A stretch of 26,248 nt of DNA from an uncultured Collinsella sp. (GCA_900541875.1 UQLF01000023.1:1-26248); one strand, 5' to 3'; counted from the stretch's first letter, positions 1 through 8,172 are shown. Made by a program: numbers and translations. The notes: generated by a model not told the origin, from the letters alone.

Positions 1-34
1 AAAGGGCCGTCCTATCCAGGACGGCCCTTTGTTT
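1..34 (+). terminator. Intrinsic terminator
   Basis: A perfect 13-bp stem (1-13 with 18-30) closes a 4-nt loop and is followed on the plus strand by a T-rich run (TTTGTTTT). It would end a plus-strand transcript entering from outside the window. The A-run at its left edge means it may also work on the minus strand. Confidence 0.75.
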
Positions 35-215
35 TGCCCGAAGCCCATCCCCATCACAGGGGGGGGCCGCCCGGCGCCCCCCCGCGCGCCAAACCCGCAC
101 AGACGCCGGCCGCCGGGCGGGGCCCCTGCCTCGGAGACGTCCGCGACCCCCACATCTCCGCGGAAGGGCACCAGCCCGGAGGCAGCCCCAGCGCGGAACC
201 GTCCCGGATGCCTAC
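35..215. other. GC-rich spacer downstream of xfp with a long imperfect inverted repeat
   Basis: I see no credible gene here. The stretch is extremely G/C rich. The segment at 57-77 pairs with 111-128 (outer CAGGGG with CCCCTG, inner GCCCGGCG with CGCCGGGC, with an unpaired G-run between). No T-run follows on the minus strand, so I cannot call it a terminator for xfp, although it sits where one would be expected. Confidence 0.4.
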
Positions 216-2744
216 CTACTCGTTGTCGCCCGCGGTCATCTGCGTTGCGGAGAGTGCGCCGTCGGCAGCAGTTGCGGCTGCGGCGTCGGGCCAGACCCAG
301 TCGGTAAAGGCTGGGTGATCGAAGCCCTCGCCACACGCGAACTCAAAGGCCTCGGTGCGGAAGGCCTCCCACTCATCAATCTGCTCGGCAAACTTATCGG
401 CGTCGACCATGCGCAGCACGTCGGCGGCCAGGGCCCAGCGGTCCATGTTGTTCAGGCGCAGCATGTCGAACGGCGTGGTCGTGGAGCCCTTCTCCTCGTA
501 GCCGTGGACGCGGAAGGCATCGTGGCCGGGGCGGTTCCAGATCAGACGGCGAATCGCGCCGGCATAGGCATGGAATGCGAAGAGCACGGGCTTCTCACCG
601 CAGCCAAACAGCTCAGCCCAGCGCTCATCGCTGATGGCCTGGTCGTTCTCGCAGACGTTCTGAATCTTAAGCAGATCGACCACGTTGACGAACCACACCT
701 TAATGCCCAGCTCGCGCAGCATATCGGTTGCAGCCAGAGCCTCGAGCGTCGGTACGTCACCGCACGTGGCGACCACGACGTCGGCCTCGGCGAGCGAGTC
801 GGCAGTCGATGCCCACTCCCAAATCGCGACACCCTCGGCGAGCTCGGACTTGGCCTCGTCGACCGTCTGGAAGGTGGGGGCGGGCTGCTTGCCACAGAAG
901 ATGGCGTTGACGCAGTCGGTGGACTGGTAGACGCGCTCAGCCACAGCAAGCGCCATGTTGGCGTCGGCCGGATAGTAGGCATTCACGATATGCGTGTCGT
1001 TGGCTTTGTTGAGCAGCAGGTCGATAAAGCCGGGATCCTGGTGCGAGAAGCCGTTGTGGTCCTGGCGCCAGACATGGCTCGACAGCAAAATGTTGAGGCC
1101 GCTGATGGGGGCACGCCACGGAATCTCGCGCTTGGTGGCCTCGAGCCACTTGCAGTGCTGGTTGACCATGGAATCGACGACGTGGACAAAGCTCTCGTAG
1201 GAGCTCCACACGCCGGAGCGTCCGGTAAGCACGTAGGCCTCGAGGAAGCCCTCACACTGGTGCTCGGACAGCTGCTCGACAACCTTACCGGAACCGGCCA
1301 GCAGCTCGTCGTTGGCCTCGTCCCCGTAAAAGCCGGCATCCCACTGCTTTTTGGTCACCTTGTAGGCAGCCTGCAGGCGGTTGGACGCGGTCTCGTCGGG
1401 ACCGAAGATGCGGAAGTCGTCCATGTTCTTGGCCAGGACGTCGGCAGTGTACTCGCCAAAGACGCGGGCGGCCTCGGTGGAGCCCCAGCCGTGACCCTTA
1501 CTTGCGACGGGAATCTCGTGGGCGTGAATATCGGGGAGCTCGAGCTCGCGACGGACCTTGCCGCCGTTTGCGTTGGGGTTGGCGCCGATGCGCAGCTCGC
1601 CGGTCGGCATAAAGGCCGTTACCTCGGGGCGCACCTGGCCCTCGGGCGTAAAGAGTTCCTCGGGCCTGTAGGAGCGCAGCCACTCGCGCAGCACGCGGAA
1701 GTGCTCGTGGGTGTCCTTGGCACTCGCCAGCGGTACCTGATGGGCGCGCCAAGAGTCCTCGGTCTTCTTGCCATCGATGTGCTTGGGGCAAGTCCAGCCC
1801 TTGGGCGTACGGAACACGATCATGGGATAGGCCGGGCGGACCACGGTCTCGCCCGCGGCGGCCTGGGCCTGTGCGGTGGCCTTGATGTCACAAATTTCGT
1901 CAAAGACCTGTTCAAACAGGGCAGCGAAACGCTCGTGGATGCTTGCATGGCGCTCGTCGTCAAAACCGGCGACAAAGAAGTGCGGCTTATAGCCCATGCC
2001 CTCAAAGAACTTGGTGAGTTCTTCGTCGGACACGCGGGCAAGAATGGTGGGGTTGGCGATCTTGTAGCCGTTGAGGTGCAGGATCGGCAGGACGATTCCG
2101 TCGGTTGCCGGGTTCACGAGCTTGTTGGACTGCCAAGAAGTCGCGAGCGGACCGGTCTCGGACTCGCCGTCGCCCACCACGGCCACGGCCAACAGGCTCG
2201 GGTTGTCCATGACGGCACCGTAGGCGTGGCTGAGCGTGTAGCCGAGCTCACCACCCTCGTGGATGGAGCCGGGCGTCTCGGGCGCAAAGTGGCTCGGGAT
2301 GCCGCCGGGATAGGAGAACTGGCGGAAGAACTTCTGCAGGCCGGCCTCGTCATTGGTGATGTCGGGACGAATCTCACGGTAGGTGCCATCGAGCAACGAC
2401 TGGGCGGTACCGGCGGGGCCACCGTGGCCCGGGCCCATCAGAAAGATGGCATTCTGGTTGTGGTCGGCAATAAGACGGTTGACGTGGCCGAACAGGAGGT
2501 TGATGCCGGGCGTGGTACCCCAGTGACCGACCAGGCGGTGCTTAACGTCCGGACGACCAAAGTCGCGCACCTCACCGGTTTTCTCGTCAACAAAGTCGGA
2601 GCGCATCAGCGGGTTGGAGCGAAGGTAAATCTGGCCGACGGACAGGTAGTTCGATGCGCGCCAATACAGGTCGACGCCCTCGAGCTCGGAAGCCGGCACC
2701 TCATGTCCCAGCTTTTGCCACGGCGTTCCCAGAGTTTTAGCCAT
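216..2744 (-). CDS. xfp: Xylulose-5-phosphate/fructose-6-phosphate phosphoketolase
   Basis: A thiamine-diphosphate enzyme that cleaves xylulose 5-P (and usually fructose 6-P) with phosphate to acetyl phosphate plus glyceraldehyde 3-P (or erythrose 4-P). It is the key step of the bifid/phosphoketolase shunt and is cytosolic. The 842-aa product shows the family hallmarks: YWRASNYLSVGQIYL near residue 28, GHWG with the conserved His at 74, GPGHGGP with His 107, HEGGELGY near 162, and the ThDP motif GDGESETG at 191-198 running to NGYKIANP. All three XFP regions appear present. It is slightly longer than the usual 790-825 aa because of an Ala-rich tail. The ATG is preceded by GAAGGGA about 6 nt upstream. 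The LacI-family gene lies 183 bp upstream in the same direction and probably controls it. Confidence 0.96.
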   Translation of the reverse strand: MAKTLGTPWQKLGHEVPASELEGVDLYWRASNYLSVGQIYLRSNPLMRSDFVDEKTGEVRDFGRPDVKHRLVGHWGTTPGINLLFGHVNRLIADHNQNAIFLMGPGHGGPAGTAQSLLDGTYREIRPDITNDEAGLQKFFRQFSYPGGIPSHFAPETPGSIHEGGELGYTLSHAYGAVMDNPSLLAVAVVGDGESETGPLATSWQSNKLVNPATDGIVLPILHLNGYKIANPTILARVSDEELTKFFEGMGYKPHFFVAGFDDERHASIHERFAALFEQVFDEICDIKATAQAQAAAGETVVRPAYPMIVFRTPKGWTCPKHIDGKKTEDSWRAHQVPLASAKDTHEHFRVLREWLRSYRPEELFTPEGQVRPEVTAFMPTGELRIGANPNANGGKVRRELELPDIHAHEIPVASKGHGWGSTEAARVFGEYTADVLAKNMDDFRIFGPDETASNRLQAAYKVTKKQWDAGFYGDEANDELLAGSGKVVEQLSEHQCEGFLEAYVLTGRSGVWSSYESFVHVVDSMVNQHCKWLEATKREIPWRAPISGLNILLSSHVWRQDHNGFSHQDPGFIDLLLNKANDTHIVNAYYPADANMALAVAERVYQSTDCVNAIFCGKQPAPTFQTVDEAKSELAEGVAIWEWASTADSLAEADVVVATCGDVPTLEALAATDMLRELGIKVWFVNVVDLLKIQNVCENDQAISDERWAELFGCGEKPVLFAFHAYAGAIRRLIWNRPGHDAFRVHGYEEKGSTTTPFDMLRLNNMDRWALAADVLRMVDADKFAEQIDEWEAFRTEAFEFACGEGFDHPAFTDWVWPDAAAATAADGALSATQMTAGDNE

Positions 2745-2802
2745 TGTTTATGTCCCTTCGCTGTATGGTCACCCTCCAATACGGCAACCTTTCATTGGGA
2801 CA

Positions 2803-2825
2803 AGTATATTTGCTAAAACGTTTTA
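2803..2825 (-). promoter_or_regulatory. xfp promoter -10 box with LacI-type palindromic operator
   Basis: Reading the minus strand, TATACT (2803-2808) is a good -10 box. Immediately upstream is the perfect 12-bp palindrome TAAAACGTTTTA (2814-2825), which would sit in the -35/-10 spacer. A CG-centred palindrome is the usual half-site geometry of LacI/GalR proteins, and the LacI-family gene is next door. No good -35 hexamer is visible at the right distance. A related imperfect site, TAAACGTGTTTA, overlaps the regulator's stop codon at 2919-2930. Confidence 0.55.
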
Positions 2826-2927
2826 TCATCCTGATTTGCCATGTTGACAGGCAAAAGCAGACATTCACCTGCGGCATTGCCTGTCACAGGTGCTCCACAT
2901 TCAGTCTCTGCAAATTGATAAACGTGT

Positions 2928-3956
2928 TTAGTTATGTTTAGTAAGCTCGAGCACGCTGTCCTTAACGATAAGCGCCGGCTCCAAAACGACCTCTTCGGCG
3001 CGCCTACCGCCCCTACCGGCAAGACGCTTAGACATGCAGCCAAAAGCATGCTCCGCAAGGACACCAGGATCCTGCTCAATCGCGGTCAGCGCCGGCTCAA
3101 AGAGAACGTCGGCCGCCGAGTTGTCATAGCTCACCACCGAGATATCGCCCGGAATGCTCTTCCCCATCTCGTGCAGGCGCTTGAGCAGACCCAGCGCAAT
3201 GTTGTCCGAGCTTGCGAACACGGCGGTGGCGTCAGTTGCGAGCACCGCCTCCGAGGCCTCGTAGGCACTCGGAATGTAATACTCGCTCTCAAACTCCAAA
3301 CGTGCGTCGATCGGCAGGCCAACCTCACGCAGCGCGCGCTCATAGCCGGCAAGTCGCTTGCGGCCCGTATTGGAACGACGCGCGTTAACCAAGCAGGCAA
3401 TGCGACGGTGCCCCCGCTCGATCAGATAACGGGTAGCCATGTAGCCACCCATCTCGTGGTCAAACATCACCTTGTCGCACTCGAGCCCCTCAATGGCACG
3501 GTCGACCATAACAGCCGGGATAGGCAGATGGCTGACCTCTTCGCGCAGGGCGCGGTCGTCCGAGAACTCGTCGCCCACGACCAAGAACACACCATCGACG
3601 CCACGCGTCACCAGCTGGCGCAGGAGCTCCAGATCGTCCTCGGCACTTCCACCCGAGCTGGTAATAAAGAGCGCGTAGCCGTCCTCGCGGCAGCGCTTTT
3701 CCAGGCTGCCGGCGAGCGAGGCAAAAAAGCGGCTCTCGATGTTGGGAACGATAAGGCCCAGCGTGCGCGACTCGCGCATGACCAGGCTGCGCGCAATCTG
3801 GTTAGGAACATAGTGGTTGCGTGCCGCGACCTCTTTGATGCGCTTGCGGTTTTCTTCCGAGATGCGACAAGGCCGATTGTTAAGGACAAGCGAGACCGAT
3901 GAGGGGGAAAGCCCCACCTCCTGGGCAATCTGCTTAAGAGTAACTTTGTTGCCCAT
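2928..3956 (-). CDS. LacI/GalR-family transcriptional regulator
   Basis: A 342-aa DNA-binding regulator. The N-terminal helix-turn-helix spans about residues 5-24 (VTLKQIAQEVGLSPSSVSLVLN), followed by the hinge-like IARSLVMRESRTLGLIVPN, where the periplasmic-binding-protein-like effector domain begins. Full length matches the family (330-345 aa). The minor-groove hinge (PNQIARSLV) is conserved, so it should bind CG-centred palindromes. It is transcribed in the same direction as xfp, 183 bp upstream of it, and the gap contains a CG palindrome. The likely role is sugar-responsive control of the phosphoketolase, and possibly of itself; the effector cannot be read from sequence. The ATG is preceded by GGAAGGAGCGAG, a good ribosome-binding site. 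Confidence 0.93.
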   Translation of the reverse strand: MGNKVTLKQIAQEVGLSPSSVSLVLNNRPCRISEENRKRIKEVAARNHYVPNQIARSLVMRESRTLGLIVPNIESRFFASLAGSLEKRCREDGYALFITSSGGSAEDDLELLRQLVTRGVDGVFLVVGDEFSDDRALREEVSHLPIPAVMVDRAIEGLECDKVMFDHEMGGYMATRYLIERGHRRIACLVNARRSNTGRKRLAGYERALREVGLPIDARLEFESEYYIPSAYEASEAVLATDATAVFASSDNIALGLLKRLHEMGKSIPGDISVVSYDNSAADVLFEPALTAIEQDPGVLAEHAFGCMSKRLAGRGGRRAEEVVLEPALIVKDSVLELTKHN

Positions 3957-4021
3957 CTCGCTCCTTCCGAGTATTCGCGCAATCTCTTGAAAGTATAGCG
4001 ACCGTCCCTCTACCTCGATGA

Positions 4022-4032
4022 TAAACGCTTTA
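4022..4032. promoter_or_regulatory. Possible LacI-family operator upstream of the regulator
   Basis: TAAACGCTTTA resembles the palindrome in front of xfp (TAAA, CG core, TTTA) and lies 66 bp upstream of the regulator's start codon. That would fit autoregulation. It is a short match and may be chance. Confidence 0.3.
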
Positions 4033-4065
4033 CCAATCCGGTAGACGGCTGTTTTATCGCCGTGA

Positions 4066-4131
4066 TTGGTGCAACGTAACCTGATCCCTTTGCATCATGT
4101 GATGCATTGGGGTCAGGTTACTTTGCACCAA
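4066..4131. repeat. REP-like 66-bp palindrome
   Basis: Two 32-nt arms (4066-4097 and 4100-4131) pair with only four mismatches around a 2-nt loop. Each arm carries the GTAACCTGA-(C/T)CCC block and ends in TTGGTGCAA. Such near-perfect isolated palindromes resemble REP/BIME-type elements mobilised by Y1 (RAYT) transposases; no transposase is encoded in the window. The right end overlaps the possible murB promoter (TTGCAC at 4123-4128, TATATT at 4148-4153). Confidence 0.6.
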
Positions 4132-4196
4132 ATCCATCCGGGTGGGGTATATTGCATTCGATTGATGAAAACGACCACCATAAGGCGGATATTCGT

Positions 4197-5159
4197 ATGC
4201 ACGAGAATGACTTTTTTAACGAGGACCTGCTCTGCGCGCTCGCCGGTGTTGCCGGCGAGGACAACGTGCTCATGAGCGAGCCCATGCGCGAGCACACCAC
4301 GTTTAAGATCGGCGGCCCGGCCGATGTCTTTGTCACGCCCGATACCGAGCAGGGACTCGTCGCCACGCTTGACACCTGCTACCGCTGTGATCTGCCGCTC
4401 ACCATCGTGGGCAACGGCTCCGACCTGCTCGTCGGTGACAAGGGTATCCGCGGTGTCGTCGTGGCACTGGGCGAATGCCTCTCTAACATCACCGTCGACG
4501 GCACGCATGTTACGGCAGCAGCCGGCGCGCTGCTCTCGGACGTAGCGACCGCGGCAGCCGAGACTGGTCTTACCGGCATGGAACCCCTCTCGGGCATCCC
4601 CGGCTCGGTCGGCGGCGCCTGCTATATGAACGCCGGTGCCTATGGCGCCTGCATGGCCGATGTTTTGGAGTCCGTGCGCGTCTATAAGCCCGCCCGCGTG
4701 CTCGACGACGGTACCCGCGGCAGCGGCAATATCATTGAGTTCGATGTCGATGAGCTTAACCTGGGCTATCGCAAGAGCCGTATCGCCGACGACGGCCTTA
4801 TCGTGCTCTCTGCCACCTTTAACCTTGCCCCGGGCAACGCCGCGATGATCAAGGCCGACATGGACGACTACCGTCAACGCCGCGAGGACAAGCAGCCGCT
4901 CGACATGCCGAGCGCCGGCTCCACTTTCAAGCGCCCCGAGGGCCACTTTGCCGGCAAGCTCATCATGGACGCCGGACTGCGCGGCCACGCTGTCGGCGGT
5001 GCCCAGGTGAGCGAGAAGCACTGCGGCTTCATCGTCAACGCCGACCGCGCCACCGCCGCCGACGTCGACGAGCTCATCCGCCACATTCAAGCAACCGTCA
5101 AGGACCAATTCGGAGTAGACCTACAACCCGAAGTCCACCGAATCGGCGAATTTATATAA
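4197..5159 (+). CDS. murB: UDP-N-acetylenolpyruvoylglucosamine reductase
   Basis: A cytosolic FAD flavoprotein that reduces UDP-GlcNAc-enolpyruvate with NADPH to UDP-MurNAc, the second committed step of peptidoglycan synthesis. The 320-aa product shows FKIGGPAD (36-43), the FAD-binding VGNGSDLLVGD (71-81), EPLSGIPGSVGGACYMNAGAYG (starts at 129), PSAGSTFKRP with the proton-donor Ser at 242, and C-terminal PEVHRIG with the catalytic Glu at 312. An open frame continues 30 codons upstream, but that extension lies inside the 66-bp palindrome, so the ATG at 4197 (MHENDFF) is preferred; its ribosome-binding site (AAGGCGG) is weak. The gene stands alone and ends 3 nt before a strong terminator. Confidence 0.95.
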   Translation: MHENDFFNEDLLCALAGVAGEDNVLMSEPMREHTTFKIGGPADVFVTPDTEQGLVATLDTCYRCDLPLTIVGNGSDLLVGDKGIRGVVVALGECLSNITVDGTHVTAAAGALLSDVATAAAETGLTGMEPLSGIPGSVGGACYMNAGAYGACMADVLESVRVYKPARVLDDGTRGSGNIIEFDVDELNLGYRKSRIADDGLIVLSATFNLAPGNAAMIKADMDDYRQRREDKQPLDMPSAGSTFKRPEGHFAGKLIMDAGLRGHAVGGAQVSEKHCGFIVNADRATAADVDELIRHIQATVKDQFGVDLQPEVHRIGEFI

Positions 5160-5196
5160 AAAGAAGGCCCCGAAAGGGGCCTTCACTTTCTTTTAT
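5160..5196. terminator. Bidirectional terminator after murB
   Basis: GAAGGCCCC (5163-5171) pairs with GGGGCCTTC (5176-5184) around a GAAA tetraloop, followed by ACTTTCTTTTATT on the plus strand. On the minus strand the same stem is followed by TTTTT, so it can also stop transcripts from the minus-strand gene on its right. Confidence 0.85.
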
Positions 5197-5241
5197 TCAG
5201 ACAACCAGTCCGGTGAGTCATGCTCAGGACCCGAGAGAACC

Positions 5242-5367
5242 GCGTGCCCGCCCGCAATACATTTGATTGATCGCGAGTTCCGCACGCAAAGGAGGCCACT
5301 TAATGTGGCCTTCGTCTTGCGCAGGACTGCCCGAGCAGGCAATCAAATATATTGCGGGCGGGCACGC
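5242..5367 (+). repeat. Nested hairpin element, copy A
   Basis: Outer arms 5242-5269 and 5340-5367 (28 nt each) are complementary with one mismatch. They enclose a 70-nt core (5270-5339) that starts ATCGCGAGTTCCGCACGC and contains the central stem 5291-5299 with 5305-5313 around a TTAAT loop. The core is nearly identical to copies B and D, differing by G for A in the stem (a G-T wobble) and CCC for TA near the end. The arms are unrelated in sequence to those of the other copies. The right arm ends 13 nt past the stop codon of the minus-strand CHAP-type gene. Confidence 0.9.
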
Positions 5368-5380
5368 AGCCCAGTCTGCT

Positions 5381-6586
5381 TTACGACAGCGCAATACCGC
5401 CGAGCCAGCCCCAGCGCACGCCAGAACCAGTACCGTAAAAGCTAATGAACGAATCGAGCGACTTCGATGTAATGGCGCCCTCGTTGCTCATGACGATACC
5501 ACCGCCGACATAGATGCCCACATGGCCATACAGCAGGCCCGGCGTACCGGTGCCGCTATGCGAGGAGTCAGCCACAATCATGCCCACCTGCAGCGCCGAG
5601 CGGTCGGAGCTATAGCACCAGGCGTTAAACATATCGCACGCGTTACCGCCAAAGTAGCCAACGCCGGCATTACGGAAGACATTGGTAACCCACGCCGCGC
5701 ACCAGTTCTGACCCGGCGAAGGCGTGGAGTAGCACGCGTTGACGACGGCCTGCTGCTTGCCCGAGCCGGCATTCTGCTGCGGAGTTCCGGGCGCATACGA
5801 TCCGCCACCCGAGCTCGAACCACCCGAGTAGGAATTGTTCTTGTTCGCGGCGGCCGCGGCAGCGGCGGCCTTCTTGGCAGCCTCCTCAGCCTGGGCGGCA
5901 GCGAGAATCTCGGAATCGCGCTGAGCCATGAGCTCCTTGACGTCTTCGGAAAGACCGCTCAGCACGGTCTGGACCTCTTGCTGCTTGGCCTGCATGTCCT
6001 GCATCTGGGCAGTCTGCTGGTCCTTGAGCTTCTCCAAGTCGGCCTTCTGCGACTCGAGCGCGGTCTTTTGCGCATCGAGCTCTTCCTGGATGGTCTGGAT
6101 GTCCTCGATGGCGTCGCGGTCGCTCTTGTTGACCTTCTCAACATAGTGCGCATTGGCAACGAGTTCCTCAAATGAGCCAGAAGCCAGTAGCAGCGACAGA
6201 ATGTTGGTGCCGCCCGACTTGTAGCTGGCGGCAACGCGATCGGAAAGATCGTTGCGCTTCTTTTTGAGCTCGGCCTTCTTTTCATCAATCTGCGCCTGCG
6301 TGCTGTCAATCTGGCCCTGTACGCCCTCGATATCGTTGAGGGTCTGGGCGTTTTTGTTGGCCAGCGCCGCATATTCATTTGCGATGCTGTCGAGCTGGGC
6401 CTGGACCTCGTCGAGCTGGGCCTGGGCGGCATTCAGTTTGTCAGTGGTTTCTTGGCTGGCCTCAGCCGCATGGGCGCGAGCGGGCAGACCAAAAAGAACG
6501 GCTGCAGAAGCTGCGCCGAACAGAGCCTTGAGGGCAGTGCGACGCGAGAGCTCCTGGGAAAGGATGGAATCGCTGTTTGGTGACAT
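5381..6586 (-). CDS. Secreted coiled-coil protein with CHAP/NlpC-P60-type cell-wall hydrolase domain
   Basis: A 401-aa exported protein. Residues 1-40 form a signal peptide with a twin-arginine-like SRRTALK motif (14-20), a hydrophobic stretch and an AHA-A cleavage site near 40. About residues 42-240 are a long heptad-rich coiled coil like that of PcsB, followed by an Ala run and a Gly/Ser linker. The C-terminal domain has the expected nucleophile in NWCAAWV (Cys 296) and the His in YGHVGIY (His 355), as in CHAP/NlpC-P60 peptidoglycan amidases and endopeptidases. The family suggests septal cell-wall cleavage, with the coiled coil mediating FtsEX-type control; that part is inference. The ATG has GGAG 7 nt upstream. 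Export by Tat would be unusual for PcsB-like proteins, but Sec export is also possible. Confidence 0.85.
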   Translation of the reverse strand: MSPNSDSILSQELSRRTALKALFGAASAAVLFGLPARAHAAEASQETTDKLNAAQAQLDEVQAQLDSIANEYAALANKNAQTLNDIEGVQGQIDSTQAQIDEKKAELKKKRNDLSDRVAASYKSGGTNILSLLLASGSFEELVANAHYVEKVNKSDRDAIEDIQTIQEELDAQKTALESQKADLEKLKDQQTAQMQDMQAKQQEVQTVLSGLSEDVKELMAQRDSEILAAAQAEEAAKKAAAAAAAANKNNSYSGGSSSGGGSYAPGTPQQNAGSGKQQAVVNACYSTPSPGQNWCAAWVTNVFRNAGVGYFGGNACDMFNAWCYSSDRSALQVGMIVADSSHSGTGTPGLLYGHVGIYVGGGIVMSNEGAITSKSLDSFISFYGTGSGVRWGWLGGIALS

Positions 6587-6853
6587 ATCTACTCCGTTAC
6601 ATGTTTATTTATATGTCGCTCAACTCATACATATTAGCGTACATCCGGCGCATCCCAACGATTTCCACGAACGGCAGTAAACCGTATGGTCGGCGGCTCG
6701 TATGCAAGTGCCAAAGTCGAGGTTATGCCCACGCGAGCATTTCTATGAGTACGTTAACATCAATCCTCTGGTTTTCCCGCTGTGCACGTTCTTGGCACCC
6801 CTACCTGCGCTATACTCCCCTCAAGAAGTGTTCCTGATTCGATAGGAGACTAC
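6587..6853. promoter_or_regulatory. Divergent intergenic region with galE -10 box
   Basis: This 267-bp gap between the divergent CHAP-type gene and galE holds no gene that I can support. For galE, TATACT (6811-6816) is a good -10 box 38 bp before the start codon; no convincing -35 is at the right spacing. For the minus-strand gene, TTGGGA and TAATAT with 16-bp spacing are a possible promoter. The galE ribosome-binding site AGGAG is at 6844-6848. Confidence 0.45.
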
Positions 6854-7915
6854 ATGTCCAAAGCACTCGACCCCAAAGACACCTGCGTCCTCGTTACCGG
6901 CGGTGCCGGCTTTATCGGCTCGCACACCGTCGTTCAGCTGCTCGAGGGTGGCTACCAGGTCGTCATCGTCGACGACCTCTCCAACTCCAGCGCTGTCGCC
7001 GTCGACCGCGTCAAGACCATCGTGGGCGACGAGACCGCCAAGAACCTCACCTTCTACGAGGCCAACGTGCTCGACCGCGATGCGATGGACAAGATCTTCG
7101 ATACCCACCAGATCGACCGTGTCATCCACTTCGCCGGCTTTAAGGCCGTTGGCGAGTCGGTGAGCAAGCCCGTCGAGTACTACCACAACAATATCGAGAA
7201 CACCCTGGTGCTCATCGATGTCATGCGCAACCATGGCTGCAAGTCCATCATCTTCTCGAGCTCCTCGACCGTCTACGGCGATCCGGACAATCCGCCCGTC
7301 ACCGAGGAAGACCCAAAGAAGCCCGCGACCAACCCCTACGGTTGGACCAAGTGGATGATTGAGCAGATCCTCATGGACGTCCACACCGCCGACCCCGAGT
7401 GGGACGTCGTGCTGCTCCGTTATTTCAATCCCATCGGCGCCCATCCGTCGGGCCTGATCGGCGAGGATCCCAAGGGTATCCCCAACAACCTGGTGCCTTA
7501 CGTCGCCCAGGTCGCCGTCGGTAAGCTCGAGGCCGTTCAGGTCTTTGGCAACGATTACCCCACCCCCGACGGCACCGGTGTTCGCGACTACATCCACGTG
7601 TGCGACCTGGCATCTGGTCACGTGGCCGCCCTCAACTGGATGAACGGCAAGACCGGCGTCGAGATCTTTAACCTGGGCACCGGCACCGGCACCTCGGTAC
7701 TCGAGGTTGTCGCCGCCTTCTCCAAGGCCTGCGGCAAGGAGCTGCCCTACGTGATCCGCGAGCGCCGTGCCGGCGACATCGCCGCCAACTGGTGCGATGC
7801 CTCCAAGGCCGAGCGCATGATGGGTTGGAAGGCCCAGTACGACATCGCGGATATGTGCCGCGACAGCTGGAATTGGCAGAGCCACAACCCCAACGGCTTC
7901 GCCGACGCCGAGTAG
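6854..7915 (+). CDS. galE: UDP-glucose 4-epimerase
   Basis: An NAD-dependent short-chain dehydrogenase/reductase that interconverts UDP-glucose and UDP-galactose (Leloir pathway, and precursor supply for surface glycans). The 353-aa product has the Rossmann motif TGGAGFIG (15-22), the catalytic Ser 137 in SSSSTVYGD, and the YxxxK pair Tyr 162/Lys 166 in NPYGWTKW, followed by RYFNPIGAHPSG and the conserved GxRDYIHVCDLA segment. Length is close to the typical 330-350 aa. The ATG at 6854 has AGGAG 6 nt upstream, so it is preferred over an earlier in-frame start at 6782 that would overlap the promoter. No other galactose gene is adjacent. A strong terminator follows. Confidence 0.96.
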   Translation: MSKALDPKDTCVLVTGGAGFIGSHTVVQLLEGGYQVVIVDDLSNSSAVAVDRVKTIVGDETAKNLTFYEANVLDRDAMDKIFDTHQIDRVIHFAGFKAVGESVSKPVEYYHNNIENTLVLIDVMRNHGCKSIIFSSSSTVYGDPDNPPVTEEDPKKPATNPYGWTKWMIEQILMDVHTADPEWDVVLLRYFNPIGAHPSGLIGEDPKGIPNNLVPYVAQVAVGKLEAVQVFGNDYPTPDGTGVRDYIHVCDLASGHVAALNWMNGKTGVEIFNLGTGTGTSVLEVVAAFSKACGKELPYVIRERRAGDIAANWCDASKAERMMGWKAQYDIADMCRDSWNWQSHNPNGFADAE

Positions 7916-7928
7916 TCGATCTGCCGCG

Positions 7929-7959
7929 GTAGATTTTAAGGCGTGTCCCAGAAATCTAC
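7929..7959. repeat. Short hairpin repeat, copy 1 (AGATTTT..GTCCCA..AAATCT)
   Basis: Arms GTAGATTT (7929-7936) and AAATCTAC (7952-7959) enclose a loop with GGCGTGTCCCA. A second copy with the same loop motif is at 13958-13986, so this is a small dispersed repeat rather than part of the adjoining terminator. Confidence 0.5.
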
Positions 7960-7960
7960 T

Positions 7961-7996
7961 GGCCCTGGTCTCCAATACGAGACCAGGGCCTTTTTC
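7961..7996 (+). terminator. galE terminator
   Basis: A perfect 12-bp stem, GGCCCTGGTCTC (7961-7972) with GAGACCAGGGCC (7979-7990), has a 6-nt loop and is followed by TTTTTC. Confidence 0.9.
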
Positions 7997-8010
7997 AATG
8001 CGCGCACGTA

Positions 8011-8172
8011 GCTTTTTGATACCGGCAAAATGCGTGTTGTTGATGGTAATAAACAGACAGAACGAGAGATAGAAGCCCTGGATAAAGGGAATCGCGAACC
8101 CGGTCATAAACGTCAGGTACGTAGGCAGCATAAAGACCGGCCACCAGCGCTTGAATATTTTGCCCCTTTTAC
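8011..8172 (-). pseudogene. N-terminal remnant of a sugar ABC transporter permease
   Basis: The minus strand encodes about 50 residues including KRWWPVFMLPTYLTF and GFAIPFIQGFYLSFC, ending FAGIKK. This is the characteristic start of MalF/MsmF/LacF-type binding-protein-dependent sugar permeases (cytoplasmic KRWWP stretch, first membrane helix, then the xxFVGLxNY position). The similarity stops at FAGIKK, close to the galE terminator, and no remaining permease sequence follows. No convincing start codon or ribosome-binding site is left upstream. I read it as the leftover edge of a deleted sugar-uptake operon; the family is from recognition of the N-terminal pattern only. Confidence 0.6.

Noticed and set aside
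315..2816. An 833-codon plus-strand open frame antisense to xfp
   Set aside because: High-GC codon bias keeps the opposite strand open; the minus-strand product is an unmistakable phosphoketolase and the antisense product has no recognisable motif.
4107..4196. A 30-residue N-terminal extension of MurB
   Set aside because: It starts inside the 66-bp palindrome and is unrelated to MurB N-termini; the ATG at 4197 gives the normal length.
6821..8131. A 436-codon minus-strand open frame across galE
   Set aside because: Only its first ~45 codons (the ABC permease scrap) resemble a protein; the rest is antisense to galE and crosses its terminator.
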